64,000 bases of DNA from Pseudomonadota bacterium (lineage in GTDB: Bacteria > Pseudomonadota > Alphaproteobacteria > Rhizobiales > Beijerinckiaceae). How positions within the stretch are numbered: the first letter of the stretch is position 1; every line of letters begins with the position of its first letter. This document shows positions 1-7,954 of this stretch, piece after piece. A program made the position numbers and the translations under genes. The stretch is from positions 1 to 64,000 of the forward strand of contig JAJXWB010000006.1 in NCBI GenBank assembly GCA_021781815.1, read 5' to 3'. The notes beneath the pieces are model-generated. The model did no database searches. It saw nothing but the letters and a program-made list of their open reading frames with translations, and had not been told where the DNA came from.

Positions 1-2
1 AG

Positions 3-329
3 AAAGGCGGGCCCGCGCTGCTGGAGCCGATCCTCGCCGTGTCGATCGCCGTGCCGACCGAAGCCATGTCGCGCGCCACCGCCATCGTGTCCGGCCGGCG
101 CGGCCAGATCCTCGGCTTCGACGGCCGTCCGGGCTGGGAAGGCTGGGACGTGCTGGAGGCGCAGATCCCCGAAGCCGAAATGAGCGGCCTCATCGTCGAC
201 CTGCGCTCGGCCACCTCAGGGGTAGGCGGCTATACCTGCAAATTCGACCATCTGGCGGAAGTGGTCGGCAAGCACGCCGACGCCATCGTGCAGGCGCGGG
301 CGAGCGAGAAGGCGAACGGGGGGCATTGA
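3..329 (+). CDS. Elongation factor G-like GTPase, C-terminal fragment
   Basis: This is the last 108 codons of a gene that enters from the left edge; the frame is open from base 3 and the ORF-track Met at base 39 is internal. The residues GGPALLEPI and the following VPTEAMSRATAIVSGRRG and GLIVDLRSATSG stretches match domains IV/V of EF-G-family translational GTPases. The G domain is outside the window, so I cannot tell canonical FusA from the EF-G-like paralogue common in Rhizobiales. The short tail after the domain V-like region is compatible with the paralogue. Confidence 0.8.
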   Translation, partial: KGGPALLEPILAVSIAVPTEAMSRATAIVSGRRGQILGFDGRPGWEGWDVLEAQIPEAEMSGLIVDLRSATSGVGGYTCKFDHLAEVVGKHADAIVQARASEKANGGH

Positions 330-340
330 GCTTCCCCGTC

Positions 341-365
341 CCCTCTCCCGCACCGCGGGAGAGGG
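341..365. repeat. GC-rich palindrome, REP-like hairpin
   Basis: CCCTCTCCCGC and GCGGGAGAGGG form a perfect 11-bp stem around a 3-nt loop, followed by GGGCCCTCGCGCAGCGAGGATCGGG-like sequence. There is no T-tract, so it is not a standard terminator. Similar dispersed palindromes are common between genes in alphaproteobacteria. It sits between the EF-G tail and the convergent MT-A70 gene. Confidence 0.55.
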
Positions 366-513
366 GGGCCCTCGCGCAGCGAGGATCGGGCAAAGGCGTC
401 GCGATTATGTCAGAGACGGCGGCAGGAAAATCCGTCGTCAGGATCACTTTGGCATGAGTGTAACGCTCGACCTCAAGTCCTTTGGATACGAGCGCGGCGA
501 ACATTGGAGTTCG

Positions 514-1158
514 CTACTCCGCAGCAATCAGCGATCCATCGCTCGCCGAATTATGCCCATAAGTCTTCCAGGACGGAGCATACGTCTCGTCCGCCTGATT
601 GCCCCACACCGTCCAATTCGGCCGCGCGCCGCGTGCGAACAATTCGAGATACGGTCCCGGCGAACAGGCCTCGATAATCTCGTATTGCTCGTCTGGCTTG
701 CGACTGTGTTCGCGCTTGCGCGTCGCGAGCAGATTCACCTGCCGCCGTCCCGGCGCGAGCGTGCGCGCGTTCTTGCCGCGCACGCCGAACAGGACGATCT
801 CCGTGACGTTGCGAAAATAGAATCCGACGCCGCGACCATCCGAACCGCCGTCCTTGCGCACTTTGTGCCAGATGAGGTTCGACTTGTAGCTGAAGCCCCA
901 TGCCTTCATGACCTCCAGCCCTTCGGGCAGGAGCGCGTTGGGAACCCACAGATAAAGATGAGCCGTACTCGCCGCGACATTCGCCACCGGCAGACGCTTG
1001 ATCGCCGCGAGGTCCATCGTGCCGTAGCGGCTGAGACGACGATGCTCGGGCGCGACCTTTCCTGTCTTGTTCTGGAATTGCCAAGGGGGGTCGGCGAGGA
1101 TCGTCTTGAAGGTCTTGCCGCTTGTCTTCGTGAGAAGATCGTCCGAGGCAGAATGCAT
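514..1158 (-). CDS. MT-A70 family adenine-N6 methyltransferase (orphan)
   Basis: The 214-residue product carries the DPPW catalytic motif at residues 23-26, preceded by KTILA, and a C-terminal ELFARGARPNWTVWGNQ segment that is typical of the MT-A70 (IME4/MunI-like) family of SAM-dependent adenine N6-methyltransferases. No restriction endonuclease or phage gene is adjacent, so it is an orphan enzyme; DNA is the likelier substrate in bacteria. The start is supported by AAGGTGACGT just upstream. The long plus-strand ORF 454-1239 is its shadow. It is divergent from the DUF2852 gene, with an AT-rich palindrome between them. Confidence 0.87.
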   Translation of the reverse strand: MHSASDDLLTKTSGKTFKTILADPPWQFQNKTGKVAPEHRRLSRYGTMDLAAIKRLPVANVAASTAHLYLWVPNALLPEGLEVMKAWGFSYKSNLIWHKVRKDGGSDGRGVGFYFRNVTEIVLFGVRGKNARTLAPGRRQVNLLATRKREHSRKPDEQYEIIEACSPGPYLELFARGARPNWTVWGNQADETYAPSWKTYGHNSASDGSLIAAE

Positions 1159-1302
1159 ACGTCACCTTCTCGAATCACTTGCCGGCAAGCGCCATCTTCG
1201 CGCAAGGACGAGAATTCACGAACTTGGGACATAAGGTGAACAGTCTCAATCGCCCCTTTCCAAAATTTCATCCGTCCGCCCCTTGTCGTCTCGCCAATGT
1301 AA

Positions 1303-1315
1303 ATGTAAATTACAT
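1303..1315. promoter_or_regulatory. AT-rich palindrome in the divergent MT-A70 / DUF2852 promoter region
   Basis: ATGTAAATTACAT is a perfect palindrome with a central A. It is preceded by a direct copy of its left arm (AATGTAA at 1297-1303), so the region reads as three TGTAA/TTACA half-sites. It stands out in GC-rich surroundings and lies between divergent genes, which suggests an operator. No regulator for it is visible in the window. Confidence 0.4.
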
Positions 1316-1357
1316 TCATATCGGCGACCAACAGGGGTCATGCCGATGGAGCGAACC

Positions 1358-1876
1358 ATGAGCGTCTATCAAGGCACTATCGACAACGGACCGCAGCCTT
1401 CCGGGCCTCGCGGCCGGCGCTGCGGCGGGCGGTGGAGGCCCGGCGAACTCGCGGCGATGATCCTCGGCTTCATCTTCTTCTGGCCCCTCGGCCTCGCCAT
1501 CCTCTTCCTGAAGATCTGGCAGAAGCGCGAAGGTCACGGGGGCGATCTCGTCAGCTTCGTGCAGGAAAGGATAAGCAACATGCGAGCTAGGTGCATGAGC
1601 CATCGGGCGCAATGGACGCCAGGCGAATGGGCGCATCGCGAATGGCGCGCCGGCTTCGGTCCCCGTCCCACCGGCAACAGCGCCTTCGACGACTGGCGCG
1701 GCGCCGAACTCGCGCGCCTCGAGGAGGAGCGTCAAAAACTCGTCGCCGCCGAGCGCGAATTCGCCGAGCATCTCGACAAGCTGCGCCGCGCCCGCGACCG
1801 CGAGGAATTCGACAGGTTCATGAACGAGCGCCGCGCCGCCCCGCAGAATCCGGGCGATCAGGGGCCGCAGATCTAA
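1358..1876 (+). CDS. DUF2852 family membrane-associated protein
   Basis: The product is about 172 residues. A WRPGELAAMILGFIFFWPLGLAIL-type segment near residues 24-47 forms one hydrophobic helix. It is followed by a polar region with EWAHREWRAGF and FDDWRGAEL, then a charged coiled coil (ARLEEERQKLVAAEREFAEHL), which is the DUF2852 pattern of alphaproteobacteria. ATG codons at 1340 and 1346 are also in frame; 1358 is chosen for the GGAGCG five bases upstream. A strong terminator follows. Function is unknown. Confidence 0.75.
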   Translation: MSVYQGTIDNGPQPSGPRGRRCGGRWRPGELAAMILGFIFFWPLGLAILFLKIWQKREGHGGDLVSFVQERISNMRARCMSHRAQWTPGEWAHREWRAGFGPRPTGNSAFDDWRGAELARLEEERQKLVAAEREFAEHLDKLRRARDREEFDRFMNERRAAPQNPGDQGPQI

Positions 1877-1890
1877 TTCGATCGACCGGG

Positions 1891-1917
1891 CGCCGGCGGG
1901 GTTTCCGCCGGCGTTTT
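1891..1917 (+). terminator. Rho-independent terminator after the DUF2852 gene
   Basis: A perfect 9-bp stem, CGCCGGCGG with CCGCCGGCG, encloses a 5-nt loop and is followed by TTTT. It begins 15 bases after the stop codon and ends 22 bases before the next start. Confidence 0.8.
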
Positions 1918-1938
1918 CATTTGGGCGCGGGGGCGGCC

Positions 1939-4065
1939 ATGAAGACATTTCTCGCCGTCAAAATCACGCTCATCCCTTTCGTCGTTTTCTATGCCCTGCT
2001 TGCGCGCGGCATGCCCGCTCAAGCGATCGCGGGCGGCTTCGCGCTCACCGCCGCGCTCGAACTCTGGCGCCTGTCGCGCCGCGAAATCTTCGTCTTCGAG
2101 ATCGGTTCGCTGGCGATCTTCGCCGGGCTCGGCGCGGGCTATGCCGTCGCGCCCGCCGCGACCGGCGCCAATGCGCTTTGGCTGTCCCTCGCCGGACAGG
2201 GCATCGTCGCGCTCGCCAGCCTCGCGCTGAAGCGGCCGTGGACGTCGGACTATTCGCGCACAGCCTTTCCCGACAACGCCGACACGCCGCAATTCTTCAT
2301 GATCAACGCCGCGCTTTCCGGCCTGTGGGGCGTCCTCTTTCTTGCGCTGGCGGCCGCCCGCGCCCTCGGCGCGCCGGGCTTCGTATCGGTCGCAATCCTG
2401 ATTCCCGGCGCGGCGCTGTCGATCTTCGGCCCGAAGCTCGCCATCCGCGCCGCGCTCGCCCGTATGCTGGCGGCGCGCGAAACCTTTCATTGGGATGCGC
2501 CCGACTTCGATGACGAGAGCGGCGATTGCGATGTGGCGATCGTCGGCGCCGGCATCGGCGGCCTGTCGGCGGCGGCCTTTCTCGCCGACGCCGGCTATCG
2601 CGTGCAGGTCTTCGACCAGCACGCGCTGCCCGGCGGTTACTGCCACCATTATCCCCGCAAGGCGCATTATCAGGGCAAGCCGATCCTCTACCGTTTCGAC
2701 GCCGGCCCGCACGATTTTTCCGGCGTGTGGGAGGGCGGAACGATCATCGGCCTGCTCAAGCGCCTCGGAATCGCCGACCGCATCGAGTGGAGGCGCGTCG
2801 ACCACAGCTACATCACGAAGGACGGGCGCATCGACCCGCCACGCGACTGGTGCGACTACGCGCGGATGCTTGGCGCGAAATTTCCTGAGAGCGCCGCCGG
2901 AATCATGGCCTTGTTCGAGGAGATCGCCGCGATCTTCGAGGACATGTTCTCGACCGGCGCGGGACGGAGCGGCATACCCGGCCTCCCCGCCAGCCTCGAG
3001 GCGATGCTCGCCTTCCCGAACGAGCATCCGCACGGGTTCAAATGGATGGGACGGCCGTTCGACGAACTCGTCGCGACATATGTCTCCGATCCCGGCGCGC
3101 TGAAGGTCATCTATGCGCTGTCGGGCTATCTGCATGACGGATCGGAGACCCTGACCTGCGCGCAGATGGTTCCTATCTTCGGCTATTACTTCAAGGGCGG
3201 CCATTATCCGGTCGGCGGCTCCGGCCGCTTCTCGCTTGCGCTGGTCGAGGCGATCGAGGCGCGTGGCGGCGCGGTGCATCTGAAGACGCCGGTGAAGAGA
3301 ATCCTCGTGAAAAACGGCGCAGCCTGCGGCGTCGAACTGGGACACGGCCGCGTCGTCAGCGCCAAAGCCGTCGTCTCGAACGCCGACTTCCAGCGCACGT
3401 TCAGCGAACTGGTCGGGGCCAAACATACGCCCGCTGGCTTCCGCGCCCGTCTCGCTGCGGCGCAGCCGGCCTGCTCTGCCTTCACCGTGCAACTCGGCGT
3501 TGACTACGTGCCGGACATCAAACCCGCAACGCATCTGATTGATGGCGCCCATATCGGCATCGCCGCCATGTCGCTCGTCGATCCCTCCGCCGCGCCGGAC
3601 GGCCATTCGATCCTCAATCTCATTCGACTCGTGCCGAACGAAAAGGCCCGGACCTGGTTCCCGCCGAAAGGCGGCGGCGACGACTGGAGGGCGTGGCGGC
3701 GATCCGAGGAATACGAGCGGCGCAAGCTGGCGTTCGGCGACGAGATGATCGCAGCCGCGGAGACGCTCCTGCCGGGCTTGCGCGCCCACATCGTCTACCG
3801 CGCCGACGCGAGCCCCGTGACCTACGCCCGCTACGACTGGTCGAGCGCCGGCTCGATCTACGGCCCTTCGTCGCAGGGCAGGCTCAAGGGCTCCAAATCG
3901 CCGGTGCGCAACCTGGTGATCGCCGGCGGCGGCACTGTCGGATCGGGCGTGGAAGCCGTGATTATCTCTGGCGCCGAAGCGGCGGAAGCGCTGGTTCCCG
4001 GCATTCTCGCCCGCGCGCCCGGCGCGAAGGCCGGACAGGCGCTGCCGACGCACACGGCGGCGTGA
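1939..4065 (+). CDS. FAD-dependent CrtISO/phytoene desaturase-like oxidoreductase with fused N-terminal membrane domain
   Basis: The product is 708 residues. Residues 1 to about 180 contain several hydrophobic helices and no motif I recognise. After a short acidic linker, DVAIVGAGIGGLSAAAFLADAG at about 198-219 is a Rossmann FAD-binding motif, followed by LPGGYCHHY and, near the end, a GGGTVGSGVEAVIISGAEAA FAD-closing motif. The architecture after residue 195 resembles carotenoid isomerases and retinol saturases. The ORF-track start at 1591 lies inside the preceding gene; ATG 1939 is the first start after the terminator. Substrate is unknown, since no carotenoid genes are nearby. The membrane fusion is unusual. 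Confidence 0.8.
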   Translation: MKTFLAVKITLIPFVVFYALLARGMPAQAIAGGFALTAALELWRLSRREIFVFEIGSLAIFAGLGAGYAVAPAATGANALWLSLAGQGIVALASLALKRPWTSDYSRTAFPDNADTPQFFMINAALSGLWGVLFLALAAARALGAPGFVSVAILIPGAALSIFGPKLAIRAALARMLAARETFHWDAPDFDDESGDCDVAIVGAGIGGLSAAAFLADAGYRVQVFDQHALPGGYCHHYPRKAHYQGKPILYRFDAGPHDFSGVWEGGTIIGLLKRLGIADRIEWRRVDHSYITKDGRIDPPRDWCDYARMLGAKFPESAAGIMALFEEIAAIFEDMFSTGAGRSGIPGLPASLEAMLAFPNEHPHGFKWMGRPFDELVATYVSDPGALKVIYALSGYLHDGSETLTCAQMVPIFGYYFKGGHYPVGGSGRFSLALVEAIEARGGAVHLKTPVKRILVKNGAACGVELGHGRVVSAKAVVSNADFQRTFSELVGAKHTPAGFRARLAAAQPACSAFTVQLGVDYVPDIKPATHLIDGAHIGIAAMSLVDPSAAPDGHSILNLIRLVPNEKARTWFPPKGGGDDWRAWRRSEEYERRKLAFGDEMIAAAETLLPGLRAHIVYRADASPVTYARYDWSSAGSIYGPSSQGRLKGSKSPVRNLVIAGGGTVGSGVEAVIISGAEAAEALVPGILARAPGAKAGQALPTHTAA

Positions 4066-4185
4066 ACACAGGACTGCGGGCCTGATCTCGCGCGGCGCCC
4101 CTCCCGAAAGCGACACTCCGTCGAAATTTACGCATTAACCTTCTTTTTTTGGCGTGGGTTAACTCAGGCGGCGCATCCGTAACAA

Positions 4186-5145
4186 ATGGCGCGTCGCATT
4201 CTGCCATTCCTCGCTTGCACAGGACTTCTGTCCCTTCTCGCCGGCTGCTCGCTCTACGAGAGGCCGCAGCGGCCGGCCTGGCGCGCGGCGGCGGAAAACG
4301 CCTGCTTCGCCGAGAACCGCATTCAGATCACGGCTTATGTTCAGACCGCCCGCGAAATCGACGGACCGGGCATCTGCGGCCTCACTCACCCGCTGCATGT
4401 CACCGCGCTGCAGGGCGGCGCCGTGCGGCTGAACTCGCGCGCGACGCTCGACTGCTCGATGGTCGCCGAACTTGAGTCCTGGGTCGCCGACGTGATCCAG
4501 CCCTCAGCGCAGGCCCGGTTTGGCCAACCCGTAGTGCAGATCAACACCATGGGCGCATATTCCTGTCGCGGAATGAACAACCAGATCGGCGCGCGCATTT
4601 CGGAGCACGCGTTCGGCAACGCCATCGACATTGGCGGCTTCTTGCTGGCCGATGGACGCGCCATAGTCATCCGCCACGACTGGACGCAAGGCGACGAGCA
4701 GACGCAAGCTTTCCTGCGCGACGCCCAGGGCGGCGCGTGCGACCGCTTCACCACCGTGCTCGCGCCCGGCTCCAACGCATTCCACTACGATCACCTGCAT
4801 GTGGATCTCGCCATGCACGGCAATTCGTCGCGCGGCCTGCGCCGCATCTGCAAACCGACGTTGCAGAACGTCGCGCCGCCGCCGAAACGCGACGATCTGC
4901 CGGACGCGCCCGAGCTGGAAGAAGAAACCGACATTGCGCAGACCAAGCGGTTGCCCGGCGACGCCGCCTACGCCATGCACGCCGCGCCGAGCGGCGGCTT
5001 GCCTCCGCTGGCGCTCCAGCAGCAGCACGATGTGTCGCGCGCTTCAGCGTTTCCTCGCCCTCCCGGAGTGATCCGCGAGGACGGCGCTTTCGATCCGGGC
5101 AGCGATGGCGACGACACGACGTCCGCTATTATGCATAGCCGCTGA
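4186..5145 (+). CDS. Extensin-like C-terminal domain lipoprotein, possible LAS-type peptidase
   Basis: The product is 319 residues with an N-terminal lipoprotein signal: a hydrophobic stretch ending LLAGC, so Cys21 would be lipidated. The core contains SEHAFGNAIDIGGF and FHYDHLHVDL. This His-x6-Asp and His-x-His arrangement resembles metal ligands of LAS (M15/M23-like) peptidoglycan peptidases and defines the bacterial extensin-like domain family. The C-terminal 90 residues are proline- and acid-rich and probably disordered. It is likely an envelope protein acting on cell wall; activity is inferred. Confidence 0.82.
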   Translation: MARRILPFLACTGLLSLLAGCSLYERPQRPAWRAAAENACFAENRIQITAYVQTAREIDGPGICGLTHPLHVTALQGGAVRLNSRATLDCSMVAELESWVADVIQPSAQARFGQPVVQINTMGAYSCRGMNNQIGARISEHAFGNAIDIGGFLLADGRAIVIRHDWTQGDEQTQAFLRDAQGGACDRFTTVLAPGSNAFHYDHLHVDLAMHGNSSRGLRRICKPTLQNVAPPPKRDDLPDAPELEEETDIAQTKRLPGDAAYAMHAAPSGGLPPLALQQQHDVSRASAFPRPPGVIREDGAFDPGSDGDDTTSAIMHSR

Positions 5146-5248
5146 AAATATCAGCGTTGTGGACAGCACCGCAGCGGTGATTTTATTTGCTTGACTGACG
5201 TAAATGCGCCACCATGGATAGCGTAATCTCCGCCACAGGGAGACGGCC

Positions 5249-5464
5249 ATGGGAAGCTATCGCATCTCGGTCCGTCGCAAAGCGACGGACGACGAACTCT
5301 GCGTGATAGTCCACGACGAAACCGAGCGTTCGCTTGCCGAGATGAGCGCGTTTTCGGCCGAGCACGCGCAGAAGGTGGCGCGCGATCTCGTCAGCCTCGT
5401 GCGCAAGGCCGATCCTGGTTGCGACTTCATGCTCGACCTGCGCGAACGGCCCGCGGCGAACTGA
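5249..5464 (+). CDS. Small conserved-looking protein, 71 aa
   Basis: ATG at 5249 is preceded by CAGGGAGACGGCC, a good ribosome-binding site. The product has no membrane segment or signal, with mixed beta/alpha character (SYRISVRRK, then AEHAQKVARDLVSLVRKAD). It resembles no family I can name. It is intergenic to two solid genes on the same strand and is not a shadow of another ORF. Confidence 0.65.
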   Translation: MGSYRISVRRKATDDELCVIVHDETERSLAEMSAFSAEHAQKVARDLVSLVRKADPGCDFMLDLRERPAAN

Positions 5465-5547
5465 CCGCGGCGTCCTCGATGGCGCTGCGCCTCGACATTT
5501 GAATGCCCGGTCGTTGAGCGTTAGACCTCGTGATGAGGGACGCCGTG

Positions 5548-6948
5548 ATGACCGCTGTTTCGATCGCTTTTCGTCCGCCTGCGCCGAAACCGCGCGAAAC
5601 GCCGCTCGGCTTCTTCGGCATGATCTCGGCGCTTCGGCGAAATCCGCTCGAAATCTGGACGCGCGCTCATTACGAATTGCCGGTCCTTGTCGGGCGCGGC
5701 GTGATGGGCGATCGCGCCGTCGTCAGCGATCCGATGGGCGTGCGCCGCATATTTCTCGACAACGCCGCCAATTATCGCAAGGACGACCTCCAGTTGCGCG
5801 TGCTCCGGCCCGCGCTCGGCAACGGGCTTCTGACCAGCGAGGGCGACGAATGGCGCGCGCAGCGGCGCTCGCTTGCGCCTCTCTTCACGCCGCGGCAGGT
5901 CGCAGCCTTCGGCGAGGCCATGGCTCAAGCGACGCGCGAAGGCGTTGAACGATTTGATCGTCGCCGCCCCGGCCAGCGGATCGACATGGCGCAGGAAATG
6001 GCGCGGTTGACGCTCGAAATCCTCGAACACACATTGTTCTCGCAAGGACTGGGTCGCGACACCGGCGAATTCCAGCGCGCGGTGACGCACTATTTCGATA
6101 CGGTCGGTCGAATTGATCCATTCGATCTGCTTGGCCTCCCGCAGTTTCTGCCGCGGCTGGGCCGGCTGCGCGGTCGCGCGACGCTCGATTGGTTCGCGCG
6201 CGCCGTCGACGACATCGTCGCCGCGCGCCGCAGTCTGATCGAAAGCGGCGAGACACCGCCGCGCGACGTGCTCACGCTCCTGCTCGAAGCGCAGGATCCG
6301 GAGACCGGCCAGGGCATGCGCGAGGACGACTTGCGCGCCAACATTGTCACCTTCATTGGCGCCGGCCATGAGACAACGGCCAATGCGCTGACCTGGACCT
6401 TCTATCTCCTGTCGCAGGCGCAGGATTGGCGCGAAAAGGTCGAGGCCGAGGCGCAGGCGCAACTCGACGCCGGGCCGATCGACACATTGCCCGAGCGCAT
6501 GCCCGTCACAAGGGCCGTCTTCGAAGAGGCCCTGCGGCTTTACCCGCCCGCGGCCTTCCTGAGCCGCGCCGCGATCGCCGACGACGAAATCAGCGGCAAG
6601 CTCATCCGCGCCGGAACCGTGGTCACGGTCTCGCCCTTCCTGCTGCACCGCCATCGCAAGCTCTGGCGCGAACCTGATCTGTTCGATCCGACGCGCTTCC
6701 TCGGGGAAAACCGCGACAAGATCGATCGCTACGCCTACATCCCGTTTGGCGCGGGGCCGCGCATCTGCATCGGCATGGGCTTTGCCATGCAGGAGGCGCT
6801 CATCGTCATCGCGCATCTCGCAAGGCGTTTCCGCTTCGACCTGGCGCCGGGACACCGGGTTCACGCGGTTCAGCGCGTCACGCTGAGGCCGCAGGGCGGC
6901 ATGCCGATGGTCATCAGGCCGTTGCAGCCGCAGATCACGAGCGCATGA
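5548..6948 (+). CDS. Cytochrome P450
   Basis: The product is about 466 residues. The I-helix motif GAGHETTANALTW, the ExxR helix EEALRLYPP and the haem-binding loop PFGAGPRICIGMGFAM with the cysteine ligand are all intact. The overall form (soluble, no N-terminal anchor) resembles bacterial class I P450s of the CYP102-head/CYP4-like kind that hydroxylate fatty acids or terpenes. GTG 5530 and ATG 5533 are also in frame; ATG 5548 is preferred for GAGGGA seven bases upstream. No ferredoxin or ferredoxin reductase gene is adjacent, so its electron donor is encoded elsewhere. Confidence 0.92.
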   Translation: MTAVSIAFRPPAPKPRETPLGFFGMISALRRNPLEIWTRAHYELPVLVGRGVMGDRAVVSDPMGVRRIFLDNAANYRKDDLQLRVLRPALGNGLLTSEGDEWRAQRRSLAPLFTPRQVAAFGEAMAQATREGVERFDRRRPGQRIDMAQEMARLTLEILEHTLFSQGLGRDTGEFQRAVTHYFDTVGRIDPFDLLGLPQFLPRLGRLRGRATLDWFARAVDDIVAARRSLIESGETPPRDVLTLLLEAQDPETGQGMREDDLRANIVTFIGAGHETTANALTWTFYLLSQAQDWREKVEAEAQAQLDAGPIDTLPERMPVTRAVFEEALRLYPPAAFLSRAAIADDEISGKLIRAGTVVTVSPFLLHRHRKLWREPDLFDPTRFLGENRDKIDRYAYIPFGAGPRICIGMGFAMQEALIVIAHLARRFRFDLAPGHRVHAVQRVTLRPQGGMPMVIRPLQPQITSA

Positions 6949-7012
6949 CCCCGTCCACGGCGCCTTCGCTTACGCCGCCCTGATGCGTTAGTCTCCGCAT
7001 GACGGAGACATC

Positions 7013-7894
7013 ATGTCGAAAAAACACAGGCGCGCGAGCAGGCCACGCCGACTCAATCTCGGCGGGCGCGAGATCGAATCCTACGGCCTGCGAACCGACT
7101 TTTGGGCCGACATCAACCACCGCAGTCTGACCGCGCGCTGGCCCACGTTCATCGCCGGCGCGACCGTCGCATTTCTGCTGCTCAATTGCCTGTTCGCAGC
7201 GATCTTCATGCTCGGCGCACAACCAGTGGCCAATGCGTCCGGCGACTTTCTGCACTATTTCTATTTCAGCATCGAGACGCTCGCGACCGTCGGCTATGGG
7301 GACATGCACCCGCAGACACACTACGGCCACATCGTCGCAAGTGTGGAAATGTTTGTCGGAATCTTCGCTACCGCCGTTTTGACCGGCCTCATTTTTTATC
7401 GTTTCTCGCGCCCCCGCGCGCGGTTTCTGTTCGCCGAACGCGCCGTCGTCACGCGTCATGAAGGCCGGCTGAGCCTGATGTTGCGGGTGGCCAACGAAAG
7501 GCTCAACCCGATCGCCAACCCCAGCGCAAAAGCCTGGCTGGCGACGACGGTCATTACGGCGGAAGGCGAGTCGTTTCGACGCTTCGCCGAGCTTCCGCTC
7601 CTCCGCGCGCAATCGCCTCTGTTCGTGCTGAGCTGGACGATCATCCACGACATAGATGCCGCGAGCCCCCTGCACGGGATCGACGCCGCCGCGCTGGAGG
7701 CGATGCAGGGCTCGGTGCTCGTGACGATCGAGGGCTACGACGAAACGTCGACGCAGACCGTCCGTGCGCGAAAAACCTACATGTCATCCGACATCGTGTT
7801 CGGCGAGCGTTATGTCGATGTGCTCGAATCGCAGGATGAGGACCGGGTGCGCGTAAACTACACCAGGTTCCACTTGACCGAGCCGGACGAATAA
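7013..7894 (+). CDS. Inward-rectifier potassium channel (KirBac type)
   Basis: The product is 293 residues. Two transmembrane helices (about 45-68 and 107-130) flank a pore helix and the selectivity filter TVGYGD at residues 92-97. The cytoplasmic C-terminal half has Kir immunoglobulin-like domain features: LMLRVANERLNPI, then the LSWTIIHDIDAASPL segment. GGAGA precedes the ATG. It should form homotetramers in the inner membrane conducting K+. It appears monocistronic. Confidence 0.92.
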   Translation: MSKKHRRASRPRRLNLGGREIESYGLRTDFWADINHRSLTARWPTFIAGATVAFLLLNCLFAAIFMLGAQPVANASGDFLHYFYFSIETLATVGYGDMHPQTHYGHIVASVEMFVGIFATAVLTGLIFYRFSRPRARFLFAERAVVTRHEGRLSLMLRVANERLNPIANPSAKAWLATTVITAEGESFRRFAELPLLRAQSPLFVLSWTIIHDIDAASPLHGIDAAALEAMQGSVLVTIEGYDETSTQTVRARKTYMSSDIVFGERYVDVLESQDEDRVRVNYTRFHLTEPDE

Positions 7895-7954
7895 TCCGGT
7901 CATTGGCGCGCCACAATCGAGCGCAAAGCATCGCGTCCCCGAACAGAGGCGCTT

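Noticed and set aside
454-1239. 261-aa plus-strand ORF
   Set aside because: Antisense shadow of the MT-A70 gene, which has the DPPW motif.
1873-4116. 747-aa minus-strand ORF
   Set aside because: Arg/Ala-rich shadow of the CrtISO-like gene with no motif; the plus strand has complete FAD motifs.
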